Assembly (NCBI GenBank): GCA_937897615.1
Contig: CALCNO010000025.1
Coordinates: 1 to 28,126 of the forward strand
Length of the DNA: 28,126 nt
Direction: 5' to 3'
Source: an uncultured Anaerolineaceae bacterium
GTDB lineage: Bacteria; Chloroflexota; Anaerolineae; Anaerolineales; Anaerolineaceae
The notes beneath the pieces are model-generated. The model was not told the DNA's origin. It worked only from the letters and a program-made list of their open reading frames with translations, and did not search any database. Below, piece after piece: positions 22,826 to 28,126 of this stretch; position 1 is the stretch's first letter, and the number at the start of each line of letters is the position of its first letter. Position numbers and translations under genes: made by a program.

Positions 22826-22877
22826 TTTGGCACCCGCTGTCATTTGTATTGTTTCTAGCTAACAATCATAACATCTC

Positions 22878-24104
22878 TTATTGCCCCTGCAGGATCAATT
22901 CGATGGCTTTGTCCAACTGCGGGTCATTGCCGGCAGCGATATCTTCATCTGTGTTTACAACCACGTAATCCGGGGTGAGGCCGACTTTGTTGATCTGGCG
23001 GCGATTGGGGGTCAACCAGCGGGCAATGGTGATGCGCACTGCGCCCTGGTCATCGCTGAGGGGGATCCAGTTTTGCACTGAGCCTTTGCCATAGGTGGTG
23101 GTACCCACCAGCGGTGCCCGGCCATAATCCTGGATGGCCCCGGCAGTGATCTCTGAGGCTGAAGCTGATCCCTCATTCACGAGGACAACCAGGGGAATTT
23201 CAGTAGCCAGCCCGCCGGGAAGAGCCTTGTAAGTGGTCTCGGTTCCATCGCCTTCCTGCTCATACATCACCACACCGCTGGGGATGAATTGTGAGATCAC
23301 CTCAATGGCGCTGGTCAAATACCCGCCGGTGTTGTAGCGCAGGTCCAGGATCACTCCCTTGGGGTTTTGCGCCAGCAGGTCGGTGAGGTCTTGTTTGAGC
23401 AGATTGCCCGTGTTCTCGCCAAACGTGGTGATGGCGATGTAGGCAATGTTGTTATCCAGCATTTTGCTGGAGACAGAGGGGAGATCGATCTTGGCACGCG
23501 TGATGGTCACATCAAAGGTTTCTTCACTGTCACCGCGCAGGATGGTCAACGTCACGTCCGTTCCGGCAGTACCCAGCACCGATTGCAGCGAGATACTTGG
23601 GTCAACCCCGGTCTGGTCTTTGCCGTCAATCTTGACAATCTTATCGCCAGATTTTAACCCTGCACTTTCGGCCGGAGAGCCGGGCATGGGGGAAATGATC
23701 GTCAAAAAATCGCCGGTCACATCCACATAAGCCCCAATCCCTTCGTAGGATTCATCCAGGGGGCGGGTGGCTTCTTCGTAGGTCTGCGGGTCCATATAGC
23801 CGGAGTGCTCATCGCCCAATGCATCCATCATGCCCGAGATGGCACCTTCCATCAATTTGGTGTCGTCAACCGGCTGATCTATGAATTGTGCATGCACCAG
23901 GTCCCAGGCTTGCCAGAAGGGTTCAAAGAGGGTCTGGAGTTCCGTTTCAGACGAGGTTGCCTGGGCGGTTGATACTGCGGTCTCAGCACCAGATTTTTCC
24001 GGGAGCAGCCAACCTACCAGTAATCCTCCCGTGAAGGCACCGGAAACCAGCACCAGGCCGATAACGATTGCGATAATTATTTTCACTGTCTTGTGGTCAT
24101 TCAT
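22878..24104 (-). CDS. C-terminal processing serine protease (S41, CtpA/Prc family)
   Basis: The 408-residue protein has one N-terminal membrane anchor or signal segment (about residues 8-34), so the rest lies outside the membrane. A PDZ domain follows (YEGIGAYVDVTGDFLTIISP to GDKIVKIDGKD). The S41 catalytic domain comes next, with the nucleophile serine in NEGSASASEI and the general-base lysine in TTYGKGSVQ. Such proteases cut proteins at hydrophobic C-termini, often in envelope quality control. The ATG at 24104 follows GGAGA; an upstream in-frame ATG is less likely. It overlaps the stop of the small membrane protein by eight bases and ends an operon of three genes. Confidence 0.93.
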   Translation of the reverse strand: MNDHKTVKIIIAIVIGLVLVSGAFTGGLLVGWLLPEKSGAETAVSTAQATSSETELQTLFEPFWQAWDLVHAQFIDQPVDDTKLMEGAISGMMDALGDEHSGYMDPQTYEEATRPLDESYEGIGAYVDVTGDFLTIISPMPGSPAESAGLKSGDKIVKIDGKDQTGVDPSISLQSVLGTAGTDVTLTILRGDSEETFDVTITRAKIDLPSVSSKMLDNNIAYIAITTFGENTGNLLKQDLTDLLAQNPKGVILDLRYNTGGYLTSAIEVISQFIPSGVVMYEQEGDGTETTYKALPGGLATEIPLVVLVNEGSASASEITAGAIQDYGRAPLVGTTTYGKGSVQNWIPLSDDQGAVRITIARWLTPNRRQINKVGLTPDYVVVNTDEDIAAGNDPQLDKAIELILQGQ

Positions 24105-24357
24105 TCTTGTCTCCATCGAGTAATTCTTTATTCGTTCCATTTTTTAGTTTTTCTACTTTTTGCGCTAAATGGTCAATTTTTTCATATTCGCGCTGAAAAG
24201 GGTCTTTCATTGTCTTTGCTGCTGCCTGCATCTTTGCACCCCAGGAATTTGGGTTGGCTTTCTTTTTATTCCCAGCGAACAGGCTCAGATTGATGCCAAT
24301 TGTGAGCACAATGAGGAAAATGATCAAAATCCAGCCGAGAGGTGAAAGCGTGGACAT
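24097..24357 (-). CDS. Small single-span membrane protein of unknown function (86 aa)
   Basis: The product has one hydrophobic helix near residues 8-28 (WILIIFLIVLTIGINLSLF), then a basic stretch (KKKANPNSW) and a helical, charged cytoplasmic tail (about 45-86) with heptad-like spacing around EYEKIDHLAQKVEKL. I recognise no family. It lies between the HAD and S41 genes, overlapping the latter by eight bases, which supports translation. The start is uncertain: ATG at 24357, or TTG at 24363, next to the HAD stop at 24368; neither has a clear ribosome binding site, so coupling to the HAD gene is likely. Confidence 0.75.
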   Translation of the reverse strand: MSTLSPLGWILIIFLIVLTIGINLSLFAGNKKKANPNSWGAKMQAAAKTMKDPFQREYEKIDHLAQKVEKLKNGTNKELLDGDKNE

Positions 24358-24367
24358 AGGCAAAGGG

Positions 24368-25006
24368 TTACCCTGAAACCGGGATCACATCCGGTAAATC
24401 ATGAATGGACAGAATGGCGGCATCCACATGCTCGGTGCGTTCCTCGCTGCCGATGCGAATGGTGAACAGGCCAAGTTCATGTGCGGTCACCAGGTTGCGG
24501 TCAGAATCATCAATCATCACACATTCGGTTGGGTTATCAATGCCGGCCAATTCAAATGCCAGTTGGAAGGCTTCGCTCATTGGCTTGCAATACGGGTGAA
24601 TGGCCTGAATATCAATGACGCGTGTGAAGAAGTGCTCAATCCCCAGGGTATGCAACACGCGCCTGGCGTGGCCGGTATCTGCATTGGTAAAAATCACCTT
24701 TTGCTGCGGGAAAAGGCCGAGCGTTTGGATGAGAACCTCGTCTCTGCCTAAGTACCTGTCGAGCGGGATATCGTGCACGTAGGCCAGGAACTCTCTCTCG
24801 TCTATGCCATACACTTCACGCAGGCCGCGCATGGTTGTGCCATATTGATGGAACAGCTCATTGCGAAAAGTGCTCACCTCCGCCGGGGTTATCGACAGAC
24901 GGCTCACAATGTAGTCATCCATGCGCTCGCCGATGGCCTGCCAGATTCCGGTGGCGGGTGGGTAGAGCGTTTCATCCAGATCAAAGAGCATCACTTTAAA
25001 ACACAT
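24368..25006 (-). CDS. HAD hydrolase, pyrimidine 5'-nucleotidase-like
   Basis: The 212-residue protein has HAD motif I DLDETLYP (residues 9-16), with Asp9 as nucleophile and Asp11 as acid. Motif II is FTNA near 106-109, a motif III lysine lies in PYCKP, and motif IV is IDDSDRNL near 165-172. The short helical cap and the LYPP signature resemble the Sdt1/pyrimidine 5'-nucleotidase group. The substrate is not proven. The start ATG at 25006 has TATACT seven bases upstream and no Shine-Dalgarno, so it may also be leaderless. It is the first gene of a three-gene operon and diverges from mutL. Confidence 0.88.
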   Translation of the reverse strand: MCFKVMLFDLDETLYPPATGIWQAIGERMDDYIVSRLSITPAEVSTFRNELFHQYGTTMRGLREVYGIDEREFLAYVHDIPLDRYLGRDEVLIQTLGLFPQQKVIFTNADTGHARRVLHTLGIEHFFTRVIDIQAIHPYCKPMSEAFQLAFELAGIDNPTECVMIDDSDRNLVTAHELGLFTIRIGSEERTEHVDAAILSIHDLPDVIPVSG

Positions 25007-25013
25007 GGGTCAG

Positions 25014-25019
25014 AGTATA
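25014..25019 (-). promoter_or_regulatory. Leaderless-type -10 box of the HAD gene
   Basis: TATACT on the minus strand lies seven bases before the ATG. It is similar in placement to the TATAAT boxes of dinB, udk, ruvB and mutL, though one base further away and less perfect. Confidence 0.5.
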
Positions 25020-25062
25020 CTCCCAAACAGTAGTGGATATGTTTTCTCCACAATACTTCCAT

Positions 25063-25068
25063 TATAAT
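25063..25068 (+). promoter_or_regulatory. Leaderless-type -10 box of mutL
   Basis: A perfect TATAAT lies exactly six bases before the ATG at 25075. No ribosome binding site and no good -35 are present. Confidence 0.68.
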
Positions 25069-25074
25069 TTGCCT

Positions 25075-26814
25075 ATGCCCATTCATATTCTTGCTGATGA
25101 AGTTGCTTCTCAGATCGCAGCCGGTGAGGTGGTGGAGCGACCCGCCTCGGTGGTCAAAGAGTTGATGGAGAATGCCATTGACGCGCAGGCCGGCAAGATT
25201 AGCATCCGCGTGGAAGAGGCCGGCAGGACGCTGATCGAAGTAGCAGATAATGGAACGGGCATTCCTTTTGAGCAGTTGGAATTGGCGGTGGCACGCCACT
25301 CAACCTCCAAGTTGGAGACAGCTGCCGACCTTTTTCATATCCACACACTCGGTTTCAGGGGAGAGGCCTTGGCCTCCATTGGCTCTGTCTCACGCATGGC
25401 GATGACTTCCAGGAATGGTGACCAGGCTGGCGGGGGAAGCATTCTGGTAGATGGCGGCAAGTTCTCGCGCCCGCAGGAAACCGGTGTGCCGTTGGGCACA
25501 GTGGTGCGGGTAACAGATCTTTTTTACAATACCCCGGCGCGCCTGAAATTCCTGAAAAAGGACCAGACCGAAAAGCAGTTGATTGAAACGATGGTGGCAA
25601 GGTATGCTCTGGCGTACCCGGCGATTGCTTTTGACCTGGCACTGGATGGCAAGACGGTCTTCCAAACCACCGGCAACAATGATCGGCGCGAGGTTCTGGC
25701 CAAGCTCTACAGTAGTGAATTCAGTCGGCAGATGCTGGAAGTTCTCTTTGATGCCGAGGGCATACAGATCAATGGCTTCATCAGCCCAATCTCGGTCACG
25801 CGTTCCAACCGCCGTGAGATGACCTTTTTTGTCAACGGGCGCTGGATTCAGGACATTGCCCTCTCCACTGCCTTGTTGAAAGCCTATCAGTCTTACCTGA
25901 TGGTCGGGCGTTACCCAGTCACGTTTTTATTCATCAGCCTGCCGGCGGAAGAAGTGGATGTGAATGTTCATCCTGCCAAGGCCGAAGTTCGCTTCAAGCA
26001 GCCCGACGTGTTATTTAGCACCCTGCAGCGCGCGGTAAGGCGTGCCTTGCTGGCGTACTCGCCGGTGCCGCAGGTCACTCCCGCCGGCTGGCAAGGGAGT
26101 GGTACCCCTTCCGCGCCTGCCAGTTGGGTCAGCGCACCCCTGGACTGGAATCGCCTCCCGGATGTGCAGCAGCCCGCGTACGCGGAGCAAGAACCGCAAA
26201 CGCTTGAAACACAAGGCCCTTCAACGGCTGAAGTAATCCCGCTGCTGCGCCTGATCGGGCAGATTGGCGCGGTGTACCTTGTTGCTGAAGGCCCGGATGG
26301 GCTGTACCTGATCGACCAGCACGCGGCGCACGAACGCATCCTGTATGAAAAGTTGAGCGACAAGATGCTCCCGGTAAACTCTCAGGCTTTGCTGGAACCG
26401 CAATTGATTCATCTCGACCCGGCTGCTGCACGCCTGATCGCGGTGAACCTGGATACGCTCAACCGCATTGGCTTCCTGGTGGAGGAATTTGGCGTTAATA
26501 CCTTTCGGGTAACGGCAGTGCCGGCCCTGTTCTCAGGGAAAGACCCGGCTGTTGCGCTGCGCAGCCTGGTGGAAGATTTTGAAGAAGACGAAACCCCGCT
26601 AAAGGGCGCCGAAGACGAGCGCATTATTGCCAGAATATGCAAACGCATGGCGGTAAAAGGGGGGCAGGTGCTCTCAAGTGAGGAGCAGCAGGCGTTGCTG
26701 CGGCAATTGGAAGCTTGCAAAGCGCCGCGTACCTGCCCGCATGGCAGGCCGACGATGATCCACCTTTCGGTTGACCTGTTGGAACGGCAATTCGGCAGGC
26801 GCGGTGCCCGCTGA
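25075..26814 (+). CDS. mutL: DNA mismatch repair protein MutL
   Basis: The 579-residue protein couples mismatch recognition by MutS to strand removal. The N-terminal GHKL ATPase has AAGEVVERPASVVKELMENAIDA (Glu29 is the likely general base), DNGTGI and TLGFRGEALASIGSV. A linker of about 70 residues (330-400) follows. The C-terminal dimerisation domain has DQHAAHERILYEK, the metal-binding endonuclease motif, and CPHGRP near residue 560. This MutL is therefore probably a nicking enzyme, as in bacteria lacking MutH. The ATG at 25075 follows a TATAAT at six bases; the in-frame ATG at 25033 would lie upstream of that box. mutS is not in the window. Confidence 0.97.
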   Translation: MPIHILADEVASQIAAGEVVERPASVVKELMENAIDAQAGKISIRVEEAGRTLIEVADNGTGIPFEQLELAVARHSTSKLETAADLFHIHTLGFRGEALASIGSVSRMAMTSRNGDQAGGGSILVDGGKFSRPQETGVPLGTVVRVTDLFYNTPARLKFLKKDQTEKQLIETMVARYALAYPAIAFDLALDGKTVFQTTGNNDRREVLAKLYSSEFSRQMLEVLFDAEGIQINGFISPISVTRSNRREMTFFVNGRWIQDIALSTALLKAYQSYLMVGRYPVTFLFISLPAEEVDVNVHPAKAEVRFKQPDVLFSTLQRAVRRALLAYSPVPQVTPAGWQGSGTPSAPASWVSAPLDWNRLPDVQQPAYAEQEPQTLETQGPSTAEVIPLLRLIGQIGAVYLVAEGPDGLYLIDQHAAHERILYEKLSDKMLPVNSQALLEPQLIHLDPAAARLIAVNLDTLNRIGFLVEEFGVNTFRVTAVPALFSGKDPAVALRSLVEDFEEDETPLKGAEDERIIARICKRMAVKGGQVLSSEEQQALLRQLEACKAPRTCPHGRPTMIHLSVDLLERQFGRRGAR

Positions 26815-26838
26815 TTGGAAAATCCCCGGGTCTTCTTT

Positions 26839-27993
26839 TTAGCTTCCGGAACGTGCGAGGATCGACTTTACCAGCAGGTTCATCTGATTGGTAAATAATC
26901 CGTCGGGCTGCATCAATGCCAACGGCGTGTGTTTGTTGTTGGCCTGGATCATTAACTCTGGCACGGGCGGAACCATCACATTGATGGGTATCCCGTTCAA
27001 CATTTCACTTACTTTGAATAGCGACAGCAACATGCTGGATGGTGTGTGGTTATACAACACCACATCGATTGTGCGCCCGCTACTCCTGCTGATGGCGCTT
27101 AGGTCTTCCAGCAGGGTCTGCGTCCGGCTGATGGTGTTCGCCAGGGGTTCAACCAGCACCAGCACCTGCTTGCAGAGCGAGCAGATCTCATCAAATCCCG
27201 GCAGCAAGGGGGTGCCAATATCCAGCACGACCATCGGCGAGATGGCACTCAGCCCATTGACGATTGCGATCAGTTGTTCTGAAAGAGTGGCGTAGTTGAT
27301 GCCTTTGTGGCTGTGATTGGAGCACAACAAACGCACACCAAAGGTTGTGGTGGCCAGGTTTTCCTCAACAACTTGCGGGGTAATTTCGCTTGCCTCGTGG
27401 GTGAGAATGTCGGCCAGGCCGGTTTTGTTCGGAAGCGCCAGGTCGGTTGCCCAGGTACCCTGGCCCGGTTTTAACTCGGCGGCAACCACATCATTATGGG
27501 TGCTGTTGGCCAGCATGGCCGCCAGGTTGATGCTCAGGGTTGAAACCCCCATTCCGCCGCGCGGGCCAACAATCCCCAGAACAAAAGCCTTGGGGGTTTG
27601 TTTGACTGCGGCCGGCCGCACTCTGGCGCGGGAAAGGAGCGCACGGATATGCGCTACCAGTTCGGCGGGGTGAACAGGCTTGGTCAGGTAATCGTCAACA
27701 CCAGCCTCATAGCCGATCACCTTGTCGTTCACCTGGCTTTTGGCGGTGAACATCAATATAGGAATATCCATCAAGGTAGGGTTGTTGCGAATTTGCCGGG
27801 TGACCTCGTAGCCATCCATATCCGGCATCATCACGTCCAAAATGATCAAGTCCGGCTTTTCACTTTGCGCAATGGAAACCGCCTGAACACCGTTATTGAG
27901 GGACGCGACTGCAAAGCCTTGTCGCTCCAGCATCATACCAATTAATCGCAGAGTTTCGGCGTCATCATCAACAATCAAGATTTTCTCTGGCAT
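26839..27993 (-). CDS. Response regulator receiver fused to CpaE/TadZ-like P-loop module
   Basis: The 384-residue protein begins with a complete receiver domain (1-120): acidic pocket Asp9-Asp11, phosphoacceptor Asp53 in LIILDVMMPDMDGYE, the threonine in MFTAKS and the lysine in LTKP. From about residue 137 comes a MinD/ParA-like domain, LGIVGPRGGMGVSTLSINLAAML, whose Walker A has lost both expected lysines (RGGMGVST instead of KGGVGKT). CpaE/TadZ proteins, which place type IV/Tad pilus machinery at the cell pole, have this arrangement and often an atypical P-loop. The ATG at 27993 is preceded by GAGGG. No pilus genes are in the window. It diverges from the last, partial gene. Confidence 0.87.
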   Translation of the reverse strand: MPEKILIVDDDAETLRLIGMMLERQGFAVASLNNGVQAVSIAQSEKPDLIILDVMMPDMDGYEVTRQIRNNPTLMDIPILMFTAKSQVNDKVIGYEAGVDDYLTKPVHPAELVAHIRALLSRARVRPAAVKQTPKAFVLGIVGPRGGMGVSTLSINLAAMLANSTHNDVVAAELKPGQGTWATDLALPNKTGLADILTHEASEITPQVVEENLATTTFGVRLLCSNHSHKGINYATLSEQLIAIVNGLSAISPMVVLDIGTPLLPGFDEICSLCKQVLVLVEPLANTISRTQTLLEDLSAISRSSGRTIDVVLYNHTPSSMLLSLFKVSEMLNGIPINVMVPPVPELMIQANNKHTPLALMQPDGLFTNQMNLLVKSILARSGS

Positions 27994-28088
27994 GGAGCAC
28001 CCTCTCTCTCACAATATTAAATTAGTCTAGCATAATCTGAAATCAAGAGCAAGTACAAAGAATGTAATTTATGCTTTTTTTACGATGC

Positions 28089-28094
28089 TATAAT
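28089..28094 (+). promoter_or_regulatory. Leaderless-type -10 box of the last gene
   Basis: A perfect TATAAT with upstream TGC lies exactly six bases before an ATG at 28101, as for dinB, udk, ruvB and mutL. No ribosome binding site is present. Confidence 0.6.
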
Positions 28095-28100
28095 CGCCTC

Positions 28101-28126
28101 ATGGAGTTAAGAGATTTTGCACAGGT
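28101..28126 (+). CDS. Start of a gene cut by the window end
   Basis: An ATG follows the promoter-like box and opens a frame reading MELRDFAQ up to the window edge. Eight residues are too few to name a product. The call rests on the promoter placement alone. Confidence 0.45.

Noticed and set aside
26815..26838. Terminator between mutL and the REC-CpaE gene
   Set aside because: A T-rich stretch is present, but I could not find a stem of convincing length.
1..28126. Mobile elements, prophage or CRISPR arrays
   Set aside because: I saw no transposase or integrase motifs, no flanking terminal repeats and no regularly spaced repeats. All larger frames that are not antisense shadows are ordinary chromosomal families.

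Overview
The window is about 28 kb of bacterial chromosome, densely packed with housekeeping genes on both strands. It shows no insertion sequence, prophage, CRISPR array or other clear mobile DNA. The gene set suggests a Chloroflexota bacterium of the Anaerolineae type: a bifunctional phosphoglucose/phosphomannose isomerase, a MoxR-DUF58-DUF4129 operon, a two-domain S1 protein with a charged tail, and a response regulator fused to a CpaE/TadZ-like module. This assignment comes from gene content only and was not checked by alignment.

Layout. Positions 1-183 are the tail of a membrane protein. Next come bcp (peroxiredoxin) converging on thpR-rsfS, a structured RNA that I read as 6S RNA (about 1739-1938), an FHA-domain membrane protein, an AI-2E-type transporter with a 60-residue acidic protein, the PGI/PMI isomerase, and dinB. 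A family 4 glycosyltransferase (minus) faces dinB; tRNA-Thr(CGT), udk and a VTT/DedA-like protein follow on plus. A three-gene minus operon (moxR, DUF58, DUF4129; 9317-12899) lies downstream of the RNase P RNA gene (about 13076-13478, minus). tpiA converges on upp. ruvB-queA-uracil-DNA glycosylase form a plus operon that converges on a methyltransferase. Then on minus, listed by rising coordinate, are eno, pyrG, an S1-domain protein, an S41 peptidase, a small membrane protein and a HAD hydrolase. mutL (plus), the REC-CpaE protein (minus) and the start of a further plus gene close the window.

Functional themes. DNA repair and damage tolerance recur (dinB, ruvB, UDG, mutL). There is nucleotide salvage and synthesis (udk, upp, pyrG), glycolysis (PGI/PMI, tpiA, eno), and RNA or translation functions (6S RNA, rnpB, rsfS, queA, S1, tRNA-Thr).

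The most interesting signal is regulatory. Five genes (dinB, udk, ruvB, mutL and the gene starting at 28101) have a perfect TATAAT exactly six bases before the ATG, no ribosome binding site and no -35 box at the normal distance. They look like leaderless transcripts. Five other transcription units (FHA gene, tRNA-Thr, rnpB, eno, S1) have a TTGAnn box 17 bases from a -10 hexamer, and the three protein-coding ones keep a Shine-Dalgarno leader. dinB also carries a LexA-like inverted repeat over its -10. No single undescribed multi-gene system stands out. The best leads are these two start modes, the palindrome inside the FHA promoter, and the DUF58/DUF4129 operon without a transglutaminase domain.
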